Source: DTNV01 sp964388435 (GTDB lineage: Archaea > Micrarchaeota > Micrarchaeia > Norongarragalinales > UBA8480). From it: a DNA stretch of 31,285 nucleotides. The notes under the pieces are model-generated. The model searched no databases and had not been told where the DNA came from. It saw nothing but the letters and a program-made list of their open reading frames with translations. This document shows, in pieces, positions 21,825-29,688 of this stretch. A program made the translations under genes and the position numbers. The stretch covers positions 1 through 31,285 of the forward strand of contig CAYMAH010000053.1 of assembly GCA_964388435.1 (NCBI GenBank), given 5' to 3'. Numbering within the stretch: position 1 is the first letter of the stretch; the number at the start of each line of letters is the position of its first letter.

Positions 21825-22367
21825 TTAGGTTTTGATTATCTTGTCAACCACCTGGCTGACCACTCTTATAACCTCCTCCTCGCCCTTCCCTTCCATTGTC
21901 AGTATAAAACTGCTTGTGTTCCATAATCTCAACCTGTTGGCTAGGAATTGAAGGAACTGAGTGGTGGTGTTTGAATCATTGTAAAGAAGCATGGTGGTGA
22001 GAGAATCCAGTATAACGAATTTTTTCCCACTTATCCTGTTCAAAACCTCGCTTAGGGTTATGCTCAAGTCGGTCAGGTTGCGCTGGCTCGCCAGGAAAAC
22101 AACGTTTTCCTTTTTCTGCGGCTCGCCTGTGGCAACCTGCGTAACCAAATCGACATAAAAGAAGTCGCACTTGCTTTTTCCTTTGAAAATGCTCTCGAAC
22201 ATGCTGGAAGGCTTGTTGAATGAAACCATTACTATAGTTGCAGAGTTTCCTATAGATTTTACAATGCCGATAACCGCATCGTTAAAATCATCGTTGTTTG
22301 TGATAACGATGCTTGAAAATGGTTGTTTCAACGATTTAATCCCATTTACAATATTTTTTGAAAGCAT
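21825..22367 (-). CDS. Degenerate KaiC/RAD55-like protein lacking Walker A
   Basis: 180 aa with a RecA/KaiC-like strand-helix pattern but no P-loop. Where Walker A should be it reads SIVITNNDDFNDAVIGIV, while a Walker B-like strand remains (KKFVILDSLTTMLLYN, about 118-133), followed by SSFILTMEGKGEEEVI in the position of the KaiC SETSG/EEF region. ATP hydrolysis is unlikely; a binding or regulatory role is more plausible. It is convergent with the pilus operon, and an intact KaiC-like gene lies on the other side of the orphan RNA. Archaeal KaiC-like pseudo-ATPases occur near motility and signalling genes, and ArlH, the archaellum partner of ArlI, is itself a KaiC relative. The link to the pilus is inference. 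Confidence 0.7.
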   Translation of the reverse strand: MLSKNIVNGIKSLKQPFSSIVITNNDDFNDAVIGIVKSIGNSATIVMVSFNKPSSMFESIFKGKSKCDFFYVDLVTQVATGEPQKKENVVFLASQRNLTDLSITLSEVLNRISGKKFVILDSLTTMLLYNDSNTTTQFLQFLANRLRLWNTSSFILTMEGKGEEEVIRVVSQVVDKIIKT

Positions 22368-22478
22368 CTTTAACCATCTAATTTAAAAACAATATTAAAA
22401 CAATTTGATTATTATTTTAAAACAAATAGTTAAAAACATTACGTTTGAAAACTAAAAAGCTAAATGTTTGCCGACAAC

Positions 22479-22634
22479 AAAAAATAGTTTCTAATTATAC
22501 CCCCTTCGAGGGCTTAAGCCCTCGATTTTCCCCTTAGAAGGGGGATAGCTCCTCCTTACGTCATCGTTACCTGCTTGGGTGTTTTGTCCCATTTCATCCG
22601 TGGTTTTTTAGACCACGGTTTTCTGGGTTTCTGT
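22479..22634 (-). ncRNA. Orphan structured RNA with own promoter and terminator
   Basis: About 155 nt with dense secondary structure and no reading frame. From the 5' end: hairpin CCGTGGT/ACCACGG (22618-22612 with 22604-22598) on a short CCCA/TGGG stem. The same TGGG can alternatively pair with a second CCCA (22579-22576), giving two exclusive folds. Near the 3' end an 8-bp outer helix CCCCCTTC/GAAGGGGG (22544-22537 with 22507-22500) encloses the 18-bp palindrome CGAGGGCTTAAGCCCTCG (22507-22524). A TATA box at 22655-22663 and a T-run at 22484-22479 support a minus-strand transcript. The order AAGCAGG ... ATCCCCC ... GGGGG recalls the 3' scaffold of IS200/IS605 TnpB-associated RNAs, but no tnpB is present. 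It could be a relic omega-RNA, a solo element or an unrelated RNA. Confidence 0.55.
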
Positions 22635-22654
22635 AATTAATTTTCTTTTGTGAA

Positions 22655-22663
22655 TAATTTAAG
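22655..22663 (-). promoter_or_regulatory. TATA box for the orphan RNA
   Basis: CTTAAATTA on the minus strand, centred about 25 nt upstream of the proposed RNA 5' end at 22634. A separate plus-strand TATA (TTTAAA, 22705-22710) serves the KaiC-like gene, so the spacer is a divergent promoter. Confidence 0.5.
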
Positions 22664-22735
22664 CGGGGTTGGTTTAAACATGCTTTAAACTCAAAAGTAA
22701 GGAATTTAAAGCAGATTGTATTAAAAAAACATGTG

Positions 22736-23536
22736 ATGAGCAAAAAAAACGCAAATGAGAATAAAAGTCATGAAGATAAAAAAATTCCGGTTTTCGCGCC
22801 AGTGGTTGGAATAGAAGAGAAGAAAGAGGAGAAAGTAGATTTCGGCAGGATGCAAACAGGGGTCAATGGTTTGGACGAGCTTCTGCCCGACGGCATTCCA
22901 AGGGGCTCTTCGATTCTGATAAACGGTTCAAGCGGCTCTGGAAAAACAAACCTTTCACTGCAGATTTTATACGAGGGGGTGGTTAAGTTCAACGAGCCTG
23001 GAATATACATTTCATTTGAGGAGAATTCAGAGAGTATAAGAAACACTGCAAAAAGTTTTGGCATGGAAATAGAAAAGTACGAAAAGGAGAACAAGCTTTC
23101 TATAATATCAAAAGACCCTTACGAGGTGAAGAACTTTGCCACGAGCCTTTCAGGTGAATTATACTACAAGATAAAAGACATGAAAGCGAAGAGACTGGTT
23201 GTCGACAGCATAACTTATTTAGGGGGGTCTCTTCAAAACCCGTACGAGCTTAGAAGGCTTATGAATGATTTGAACAAGAGGCTTAAAACAATGGGGATAA
23301 CCACTTTTTTTGTTTCAGAAACGCCGGAGTCAATTAACCTTGTTGGAAGGTACGGGGTGGAGGAGTTTGTGGTGGATGGGGTTATATTGCTTCACAACAT
23401 TTTAATAAAGCAGGGAAGGCAGAGGGCGATTGAAATACTTAAAATGAGACAGACAAACCATGACACTTCAATGCACCCGTTCAAAATAACAAGCAGGGGA
23501 GTGGAGATTTATCCAAGAGAGCAAATTATAATTTAA
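22736..23536 (+). CDS. KaiC/RAD55-like single-domain ATPase
   Basis: 266 aa from the ATG at 22736, with TTTAAA centred about 28 nt upstream; the GTG one codon earlier is less likely. A charged N-terminal tail of ~38 residues precedes the KaiC domain: MQTGVNGLDELLPDGIPRGS, Walker A GSSGSGKT, SFEEN, Walker B RLVVDSITYLGG, GRYGVEEFVVDGVILL and the terminal LKMRQTNHDTSMHPFKI. It is similar to the KaiC-like protein at 5753-6454 but longer at the N-terminus. It likely acts as an ATP-dependent signalling or regulatory switch. Proximity to the pilus operon and to a degenerate paralogue suggests a regulator of surface appendages, which remains inference. argS starts 33 nt downstream. Confidence 0.9.
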   Translation: MSKKNANENKSHEDKKIPVFAPVVGIEEKKEEKVDFGRMQTGVNGLDELLPDGIPRGSSILINGSSGSGKTNLSLQILYEGVVKFNEPGIYISFEENSESIRNTAKSFGMEIEKYEKENKLSIISKDPYEVKNFATSLSGELYYKIKDMKAKRLVVDSITYLGGSLQNPYELRRLMNDLNKRLKTMGITTFFVSETPESINLVGRYGVEEFVVDGVILLHNILIKQGRQRAIEILKMRQTNHDTSMHPFKITSRGVEIYPREQIII

Positions 23537-23568
23537 AAAAAAACAAATTGGGAAGTGAAAGGCAGAAC

Positions 23569-25218
23569 ATGCGCCAGTCGGAAGTTGAAAAAATAATGGA
23601 AGGTCTAGCCAAGCTTCTTGAAGGGGAGGGTTTGAAGACAAAACCGGTTAGAGCAAACGAGGGTTACGGGGATATCGCGATTCCGCTGTTTGAAGCAGTG
23701 CGGAAAGGCAATGCCGAGAAGATTATAAAAAAGATAGGGGAAGATAAAAACCTCTGTGAAAATGTCGAGTTTAAAGGCGTTGAAAACAATTTTTTAAACC
23801 TCGCCTTTACTAAAAATTTTTACATTAAAAGCCTTGCAGAAGAAGGGTTAAGGGAAAACCACGGGGGGGTTGCGGTTGTGGAGTTTTCATCTCCGAACAT
23901 CGGAAAGCCGTTGCATGTGGGGCATATAAGATCCACCATACTTGGCGACAGCATTAGAAAAATAATCGAGAGGAACGGGTGGAGGGTTTTCAGTATTAAT
24001 TATCCCGGCGACAGTGGCAGGCAAGTTGCGTTAATGATACTCGCGATGAAAAAGCTTAAAATGGAAAAAATTGAAAACGAGCGGCAGCTTCTGGAGACTT
24101 ACGTTGAAATCAACAAGAAGGTGGAGGAAAGCGAGGAGCTAAAAATTGAAGTTAATGAGATAATAGAAAAGATAGAGAAGGGGGACGCTGAAACTCTCAA
24201 GGTGATTGAAAAAATAAGAGACCACTCGTTGAAAATATTCAAAAAGGCTTACGAATCGCTGGGAATTAAATTCGACGAGGTTAAGGGGGAAAGTCAGTTC
24301 ATAGAAAGCGCGGCGCTCGTGTCTAAAGAATGCGAGGAGAAGGGAATAGCGGTCGTGGAGGAAGGAGCGCTTATAGTTAAACTTGAAAAGTACAATCTTC
24401 CAAACACTGTTTTGATGAGGTCAAACGGGACGACTGTTTATATAACAAGGGACTTGGCTTGGGCGGATTATAAAAACGAGAAGTATAAGCCAGATTTGAG
24501 TATATATGTGACTGATTCAAGGCAGAACAACCATTTTGAACAGTTGTTTCAAATACTTAAAATGCTCGGAAGGGGTTACACTGAAACTCTCAGGCATGTT
24601 GGTTATGGTTTTATGACCATTGAAGGTAAAGCGTTCGCGACAAGGGATGGCAACACCATTCTTTTGGCGGATATTCTGGAAGAAAGCAGAATTGAAGCGC
24701 TTAAGGAGTTGGAGAAAACTGAAAAAAAATACAGTGAAAAAGAGAAGGGCGATATTTCAAAAAAAGTTGGGATTGCCGCGTTGAAATTTTCGGTGCTTAA
24801 AGTTAGAAATGAGAAAAACATTTCGTTCAACGCAAGGCAGAGCGTCAGCTTTGAAGGGGACACCGGCGCTTATATACAATACACTCATATCAGAACCAAA
24901 GGTATAATCAAAAAATTGGAAGAGCTTGGGGAGTTGGAGCAGTTGAATCTTGATTTTGAGTTGAATGAGTATGAGAAAAAGCTTGCAGGGCAGCTGGCGT
25001 TCTATTCCTTGGCTTTAAGGCAGGCTGAAAGAGAGTTGAGCCCGCACATCATAGCAGATTATGCATTAAAAACAGCGCATTTGTTCAACACTTTCTACTC
25101 TGAAAACCCCGTGGTTAAAAGCGGGAATGGGTTCAGGATTCTACTGGTCAAAAAAACAGAGGAAACGCTCAGGGAGTGTCTTGAAATGCTCGGCATTGAA
25201 ACGCTTGAAAAAATGTAA
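23569..25218 (+). CDS. argS: Arginyl-tRNA synthetase
   Basis: 549 aa class I enzyme that charges tRNA-Arg. The catalytic signature EFSSPNIGKPLHVGHIRST contains the HIGH-type HVGH. The KMSKS-like site is degenerate, as usual for ArgRS (KAFATRDGN). The Add1-type N-terminal domain is present, with GYGDIAIPLF and ENNFLNLAFT, and the C-terminal DALR domain carries HIIADYALKTAHLFNTFYSENPV. It is slightly shorter than many archaeal versions. The frame is open to a TTG at 23548, but the ATG at 23569 is preferred because it begins the conserved N-terminal helix (RQSEVEKIMEGLAKLL). It ends 2 nt before the convergent tRNA-Gly gene. Confidence 0.95.
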   Translation: MRQSEVEKIMEGLAKLLEGEGLKTKPVRANEGYGDIAIPLFEAVRKGNAEKIIKKIGEDKNLCENVEFKGVENNFLNLAFTKNFYIKSLAEEGLRENHGGVAVVEFSSPNIGKPLHVGHIRSTILGDSIRKIIERNGWRVFSINYPGDSGRQVALMILAMKKLKMEKIENERQLLETYVEINKKVEESEELKIEVNEIIEKIEKGDAETLKVIEKIRDHSLKIFKKAYESLGIKFDEVKGESQFIESAALVSKECEEKGIAVVEEGALIVKLEKYNLPNTVLMRSNGTTVYITRDLAWADYKNEKYKPDLSIYVTDSRQNNHFEQLFQILKMLGRGYTETLRHVGYGFMTIEGKAFATRDGNTILLADILEESRIEALKELEKTEKKYSEKEKGDISKKVGIAALKFSVLKVRNEKNISFNARQSVSFEGDTGAYIQYTHIRTKGIIKKLEELGELEQLNLDFELNEYEKKLAGQLAFYSLALRQAERELSPHIIADYALKTAHLFNTFYSENPVVKSGNGFRILLVKKTEETLRECLEMLGIETLEKM

Positions 25219-25220
25219 AA

Positions 25221-25291
25221 TGCGGATGCTGGGAATCGAACCCAGATCTCGAGCTTGGGAAGCTCGCATCATGCCACTGGACCACAACCGC
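25221..25291 (-). tRNA. tRNA-Gly(CCC), uninterrupted
   Basis: 71 nt cloverleaf: acceptor GCGGTTG/CATCCGC with one U5-U68 mismatch, D arm GTGGTCCAGTGGCATGATGC (the typical Gly form), anticodon stem CGAGC/GCTCG with loop TTCCCAA (anticodon CCC), T arm CTGGG TTCGATT CCCAG, A73 at 25221. CCA is not encoded. It is the only tRNA in the window without introns. It lies convergent to argS with a 2-nt gap. Confidence 0.95.
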
Positions 25292-25394
25292 TTTGAATAA
25301 GATTAAAATACGAAAAAATATAAATGCTTTTCAAAAATAAATCGGCTAAAAAAAAGGAAAACCTTTTTTAAGAAAACGCTTTTAATAGAACTTC

Positions 25395-25949
25395 ATGAAG
25401 ATAGGTTTGACGGGCACTTTCGCTTCCGGAAAGAGCTTCGCCTCACAGATTCTGCAAAAGAGGGGTTTTGAGTATTACAGTTTAAGCGAGGAGGTCAGGG
25501 ACGAGTGTGATAAAAGGGGGCTTCCTCCTGAAAGAAAAAATCTTTTTAACATTGCAAACGAGCTTAGGGAGAATTACGGACCTCAGGTTCTTGCTGAAAG
25601 GATAGTTAAGAAAATAGAGGTAAAAAAGCCCAAAAACGCGGTTATAGATGGAATAAGGTCTCCTGAAGAGGTTTGGGTGTTAGAGAAAATGAAAAACTTT
25701 ACACTCGTAGCCATAGACGCGCCTATAGAGTTAAGATATGAAAGAACGGTAAAAAGAAAAAGAGCGAGCGAGGAAAACCAAACTTTTGAAGAGTTTAAAA
25801 AATCAGAGTTGAGGGAGTGGGAAGGCAGTAACCAGAACATCAAAGGTTCAATGAACCTAGCAAAAATAAAAATAATCAACAATTCAACCAGGGAAGAGCT
25901 TGAAAGTAAGATAGATGAGTTGATCAAAACGTTAAAGTCTAAAAAATAG
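25395..25949 (+). CDS. P-loop kinase, dephospho-CoA kinase/nucleotide kinase-like
   Basis: 184 aa with an N-terminal P-loop GTFASGKS (residues 7-14), then YYSLSEEVRDECDKRGLPPERKN, the nucleotide-kinase lid/base region, VIDGIRSPEEVWVLE near 82-96 (Walker B-like D-G-I-R) and the arginine-rich ERTVKRKRASE. The protein belongs to the archaeal AAA/nucleotide-kinase group often labelled dephospho-CoA kinase-like or UPF0200. Phosphorylation of a small nucleotide or CoA precursor is likely but the substrate cannot be read. TTTTTTAAG is centred 27 nt before the ATG. It stands between tRNA-Gly and the translin gene. Confidence 0.75.
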   Translation: MKIGLTGTFASGKSFASQILQKRGFEYYSLSEEVRDECDKRGLPPERKNLFNIANELRENYGPQVLAERIVKKIEVKKPKNAVIDGIRSPEEVWVLEKMKNFTLVAIDAPIELRYERTVKRKRASEENQTFEEFKKSELREWEGSNQNIKGSMNLAKIKIINNSTREELESKIDELIKTLKSKK

Positions 25950-26085
25950 TTAGCGGGTTAAGATTAACCACCGCAATCCGGCTTCTTCCGACATTACCCT
26001 TTGCAGGTAAACAATACTTTCATTTCAAATTCAAGCTTAAATCAGCGGTGAAAAAGTTAAAAACCAGAGTGTGCAAAACATAAAC

Positions 26086-26646
26086 ATGGACAAAACAAAG
26101 AGAATAGAAGAGATAATTAAAAAGCTTGACAAAGAGCTGAGCGATAAGGAGACAGAGCAGGATAGAGCGCTTAAGCTTTCAAGGGAGATCGTTAGAGAGT
26201 GCTCGAGGATGATTAAAAAAATACACCAAAACGAAGAGATAAGCGAGGATGAAATAAGGGAAACAGACGCCAAAGTTGAAGCAATTGAGAAGATAAGGGG
26301 TTTCGATCAAATCAGGTACATTGCAATGCAGGAGTATTCTGAGTTTAGGTGCTTAAAGGCGGTGATTGAAAAAAAGGAGGTTCCCTATCCCGAGGAGATA
26401 CACTGCGATTATTTGAGTTATGCTCAGGGGCTTGCGGACTGCGTTGGAGAGTTGAGAAGGCAGATACAGATACTGCTTAAGGACAGAAACAAGAAAAAGG
26501 CGGAGGAGGTATTCAGGGAGATGGAGAATATTTACGAAAACGTGGCTGTCATAAAATACTCTTCATCGCTTACTGGGATGCTTAGAAAAAAACAGGATGT
26601 TATAAGAATTCAATTAGAGCAGGCTAGAAGCGAGCTTCTGGGTTAA
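26086..26646 (+). CDS. Translin family protein
   Basis: 186 aa from the ATG at 26086; GTTAAAAA is centred 26 nt upstream and the earlier GTG (26071) would fall inside the promoter spacing. All-helical translin pattern: an N-terminal charged helix with REIVRECSRMIKKIHQNE, ALKAVIEKK-like central helices, and the diagnostic DYLSYAQGLADCVGELRRQI near residues 111-130. Eukaryotic translin/TRAX (C3PO) is an octameric RNA- or DNA-binding complex with RNase activity. Archaeal homologues form similar barrels, some cutting RNA. Catalytic acidic residues of TRAX-type proteins cannot be confirmed by eye. The gap to the aRF1 gene is 15 nt, so they are likely co-transcribed. Confidence 0.85.
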   Translation: MDKTKRIEEIIKKLDKELSDKETEQDRALKLSREIVRECSRMIKKIHQNEEISEDEIRETDAKVEAIEKIRGFDQIRYIAMQEYSEFRCLKAVIEKKEVPYPEEIHCDYLSYAQGLADCVGELRRQIQILLKDRNKKKAEEVFREMENIYENVAVIKYSSSLTGMLRKKQDVIRIQLEQARSELLG

Positions 26647-26661
26647 TGGTTTTTAGAAAAA

Positions 26662-27843
26662 ATGGAAAGCAACTACGAGTTTAAGAAAAAGCTTGAGGAA
26701 ATGTCTAATTATTCGGGGAGGGGAACCGAGCTTATAAGCGTTTACATAACTCCAAATTATCCCGTGAGCGAGATTGCCGGAAAGCTCAGGGACGAGTATG
26801 GGCAGGCTTCCAACATTAAAAGCAAGACAACGCAGAAGAATGTCCAGGCGGCTATTGAGAAGATAATGAGTTTTTTAAAGAAAATGCCCACCCCGCCTGA
26901 AAATGGGGTTGCGATATTCTGCGGCAACATTTCAGAAACAGAGGGGAAGCCTGACATTGAGTTATTCACTGTTATCCCGCCCCAGCCGCTTCAAGTCCAG
27001 TTTTACAGGTGCGAAAGCAAGTTTGTCCTTGACCCTTTGCTTGAAATAACCGATAACACGGATTCTTATGGGGTTTTAGCTATGGACGGAAGGGACGCCA
27101 CTGTAGGAATTTTAAAGGGCAAGGTGATAAAAGTTCTTAAAAGACTGCACAGCACGGCGCACCAGAAATTCCACAAGGGAGGGCAGAGCGCTGGAAGATT
27201 TCAGAGAATACATGAGGAAACCGTTGAGAAGTATTACCAGAGAATAGGAGAGGCGATGAACGCTTTTCTTGACATTAAAAGATTTAAGGGGGTTATAGTT
27301 GGAGGGCCTGGACCTACGAAGGAGGATTTTGTAAAGGGAAAATACTTCAACTACCAGATTAAAATTATAGGGGTTGTTGACATCGGCTACGCCGACGAGT
27401 CGGGGTTAAGGGAGTTGATAAATAAAAGCTCCGAGCTTATTTCAGAGCAGGAGATGGTAAAAGAGAAAAAGATAGTGGACGAGTTCATGGCTGAGATAGT
27501 AAAGAATGGCAATGCCACATACGGGGTTAATGAGATAATGAACAACCTTGAACAGAAAAACGTTTCAAAACTTCTTGTGACAGAAGGCTTTAAGCTCATT
27601 AAATATGTTTTGTCCTGTCCAAAGTGCGGAAAAAAATATGAAAAATACTCTCCTAATTACAAGTGTGAGTGCGGGGGGGAGACTAAAATAGAAAAAGAGG
27701 AGGATATTCTAGAGGAGATAATCAAAAAAACCGAGGAGCAGGGAGGAGAGGTCATTCCAATTTCAACTGAAACCGAAGAGGGAGCGCAGTTCAGTGAAAT
27801 GTTTCACGGGATAGGCGCTCTCACCAGAAGAATTCTTTATTAG
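26662..27843 (+). CDS. prf1: Archaeal peptide chain release factor aRF1
   Basis: 393 aa, close to the usual ~410. It recognises all three stop codons and triggers peptidyl-tRNA hydrolysis. NIKS (residues 51-54) reads the stop codon; the GGQ motif (HKGGQSAGRFQRI, G173-Q175) enters the peptidyl-transferase centre. The C-terminal domain has a zinc-ribbon-like CPKCGKKYEKYS plus KCECGG near 318-340, as in many archaeal forms. IGVVDIGYADESGLRELI is the conserved domain-3 core. No deviation suggests a reassigned stop codon, and TGA, TAA and TAG all end genes in this window. Confidence 0.96.
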   Translation: MESNYEFKKKLEEMSNYSGRGTELISVYITPNYPVSEIAGKLRDEYGQASNIKSKTTQKNVQAAIEKIMSFLKKMPTPPENGVAIFCGNISETEGKPDIELFTVIPPQPLQVQFYRCESKFVLDPLLEITDNTDSYGVLAMDGRDATVGILKGKVIKVLKRLHSTAHQKFHKGGQSAGRFQRIHEETVEKYYQRIGEAMNAFLDIKRFKGVIVGGPGPTKEDFVKGKYFNYQIKIIGVVDIGYADESGLRELINKSSELISEQEMVKEKKIVDEFMAEIVKNGNATYGVNEIMNNLEQKNVSKLLVTEGFKLIKYVLSCPKCGKKYEKYSPNYKCECGGETKIEKEEDILEEIIKKTEEQGGEVIPISTETEEGAQFSEMFHGIGALTRRILY

Positions 27844-27883
27844 AATATTTTTTAAACCAGCCCGTTCAAAACTTTTAATTGAA

Positions 27884-28333
27884 ATGTGGGAGGAAAACTT
27901 CAAGAAATACTCGCTCAAGCGGTTTGCAATGGAAAAGATAAGCGATGAAAGCGCAAGCCAAAAAATTGAGGCGATGTTGGATGAGCTTAAAAACAATTTC
28001 GGCAAGCCTGAAAAACATTTGAAAATATTCAAGAAAAGCAAGGAATTGGCACTTTCGATTCTTTTCTCCAAGTACGGGTTTGAACCCAAAAAAACGCTTG
28101 AAGAGTGCTTTGAGCTTGGAGTGAAGAAAAACTCCGATTATGGGAGTGATAATATTCTAAGATTCGGGGAAAGGGGCTTGATAATAAGGATAAGCGACAA
28201 GTACGCTCGGGTTCAAAACCTTCTAAAGAAGGTAAAGACAAGCGTGGGCGATGAGAAGATAGAAGACACTTTGGAGGATATAATAAATTATTCAATATAT
28301 GGGGATATGCTGACCGACAATGTGTGGAGCTGA
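27884..28333 (+). CDS. DUF1599/MazG-like nucleotide-associated protein
   Basis: 149 aa all-helical protein. The C-terminal half fits the DUF1599 (nucleotide modification associated) pattern: KKNSDYGSDNILRFGERGL, then IRISDKYARVQNLL and EKIEDTLEDIINYSIY, that is D-Y-G ... N ... G ... R-x-x-D-K-x-x-R ... D-T-L-x-D-x-x-N-Y. This domain is related to MazG-like folds and often occurs in phages and in nucleotide-modifying gene sets. Here it is followed by truD, read in the same frame after the stop with a 24-nt gap. A nucleotide-hydrolase or nucleotide-binding role is an inference from family. TTTTTTAAA lies about 32 nt upstream of the ATG. Confidence 0.7.
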   Translation: MWEENFKKYSLKRFAMEKISDESASQKIEAMLDELKNNFGKPEKHLKIFKKSKELALSILFSKYGFEPKKTLEECFELGVKKNSDYGSDNILRFGERGLIIRISDKYARVQNLLKKVKTSVGDEKIEDTLEDIINYSIYGDMLTDNVWS

Positions 28334-28357
28334 CGCTTAAATGAAAATGATTTTGAA

Positions 28358-29464
28358 ATGGAGCCCGAAGATTTTTTAGTGGAGGAGATAGACTACACCG
28401 GTAGGGTTTTGAGGTTAAACGAAAAGATAAGTGAAAAAAGCGAGGAGGGGGATCAAACGCTTTTCGTTCTTCAAAAAAGAAACTGGAACACTATTCAAGC
28501 TATTAACGCTATTGCTAAAGCGGTTGGAAGGTCAAGAAAAAGCTTTTCAAGCGCCGGCAACAAAGACAGAAACGCCGTTACAGTACAACTTTGCAGCGCT
28601 TACAAAGTAAAACCTGAAGAGCTGCTTGGCTTGAGAATAAAGGACATTCAGATAAACGGGGCTTGGATTTCAAAGGAAAAAATTGCAATGGGAAAGCTAA
28701 GGGGTAACAATTTTATCATAACATTCAAGAAAAAAATAAGAAAAAAAGAGAGGGTGATTTCAAACGAGTTCGGGCCTCAGAGGTTCGGGTCAATGAGAAA
28801 AAACACTGCAAAAATTGGAAAGCTTTTGATACAGGGGAGGTTCAAGGAAGCGGTTAAAAGCTACTTGTGTGATGGAAGCGATTCTTCGGTAAGGGAGAGG
28901 GTGAGGCTTAAAAAAGATAAAAACTTTAAAAAGGCACTTGAATACTTTCCAAAGTTTTTAAGGTATGAGAGAATGATGCTGGAACACCTATCGCAGCATT
29001 CGAATGACTATGTCGGGGCGCTTAGAAGAATTCCCAGAACGCTCCAGCTTCTTTTCATCCACGCCTACCAGGCAAAGCTGTTCAACGAGGAGTTGAAAAA
29101 AAGGAATATTTACAAGGCAATGAAAAACGAGTTTTACTGCGGGGTTAACGAGCTGGGCTTTCCAAGCCTGAAAAAAACAAGGGGTTCTGAAAAAAAAGCA
29201 AGGGAAGGGAGGGTTTTCGTTGTGGGGAATATAATAGGAAGCGATACAAACCTCAACAGAGTAGAGGAGGGAATCCTGAAAAAGGAAAAAATCAAAAAGG
29301 AGGATTTCAGGATAAGGTCAATGCCAGAGCTTTCAAGCAGGGGGGGCAGCAGAGCGCTGACGATTCTGGTAAGAATCAAAAAAACAGACTCAAAAATACA
29401 ATTCTCGCTTCCGCCCGGAAGCTATGCCACCGCGGTTTTAAGGCATTTGAAGGGAATAGATTAA
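28358..29464 (+). CDS. truD: tRNA pseudouridine synthase TruD
   Basis: 368 aa enzyme of the TruD family, which makes pseudouridine 13 in tRNA. It starts directly in the conserved PEDFLVEEI strand; no upstream in-frame start exists before the stop of the previous gene. The catalytic motif is FSSAGNKDRNAVTVQ (D near residue 71), followed by LRGNNFIITF, and N-x-F-G-x-Q-R-F-G appears as NEFGPQRFGS near 135-144. The C-terminal ELSSRGGSRALTI and FSLPPGSYATAVLR complete the fold. Compared with bacterial TruD the inserted TRUD domain is present. The next gene is tRNA-Ser, 27 nt downstream. Confidence 0.95.
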   Translation: MEPEDFLVEEIDYTGRVLRLNEKISEKSEEGDQTLFVLQKRNWNTIQAINAIAKAVGRSRKSFSSAGNKDRNAVTVQLCSAYKVKPEELLGLRIKDIQINGAWISKEKIAMGKLRGNNFIITFKKKIRKKERVISNEFGPQRFGSMRKNTAKIGKLLIQGRFKEAVKSYLCDGSDSSVRERVRLKKDKNFKKALEYFPKFLRYERMMLEHLSQHSNDYVGALRRIPRTLQLLFIHAYQAKLFNEELKKRNIYKAMKNEFYCGVNELGFPSLKKTRGSEKKAREGRVFVVGNIIGSDTNLNRVEEGILKKEKIKKEDFRIRSMPELSSRGGSRALTILVRIKKTDSKIQFSLPPGSYATAVLRHLKGID

Positions 29465-29491
29465 AAACTTTTCATAACAAAAACAATTCAG

Positions 29492-29607
29492 GCGGAGGTC
29501 GCCTAGTGGCTATGGCGGTAAACGTAAAATCCGTAAGCCTGCTAAACTAAGCCGAAAGCTATTGGTGCATCTGCGCCGCGCGGGTTCGAATCCCGCCCTC
29601 CGCGCCA
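29492..29607 (+). tRNA. tRNA-Ser(GCU) with two introns (29/30 and 37/38), CCA encoded
   Basis: The acceptor GCGGAGG/CCTCCGC, D arm GCC...GGC, long variable stem GGTGC/GCGCC and T arm GCGGG TTCGAAT CCCGC are clear; G73 is followed by an encoded CCA (29605-29607). The anticodon arm is broken twice. Removing 29521-29536 (16 nt) and 29545-29556 (12 nt) gives stem GTAGC/GCTAT with loop CTGCTAA, anticodon GCU. The first intron fits helix GCGG/CCGT with bulges TA^A and AA^G. The second fits CTGC/GCCG with bulges TA^A and AA^A and a loop instead of the inner helix. The 12-nt intron is very short. It is the only tRNA here with encoded CCA. Confidence 0.9.
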
Positions 29608-29629
29608 TATCAAAATGCTTTGTCGCAAT

Positions 29630-29688
29630 CGTTGAAAAAAACTCGTTCAACGTGCTCCTCAAAACACCGGTGATTTTTGTGAGAGCAC
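29630..29688. repeat. Two adjacent inverted repeats downstream of tRNA-Ser
   Basis: CGTTGAA (29630-29636) pairs with TTCAACG (29646-29652). Immediately after, GTGCTC (29652-29657) pairs with GAGCAC (29683-29688) around an inner CTCA/TGAG pairing and the palindrome CACCGGTG. Both could form hairpins in RNA or cruciforms in DNA. Their place just behind a tRNA gene suits a recombination site or a terminator pair; this is inference. Confidence 0.6.

Noticed and set aside
22479..22634. SRP RNA, 5S rRNA, C/D or H/ACA guide RNA
   Set aside because: No SRP helix 8 or Alu motifs, no 5S consensus, no proper C (RTGATGA) and D (CTGA) boxes. The only ACA follows a lower stem of four pairs, too short for an H/ACA guide.
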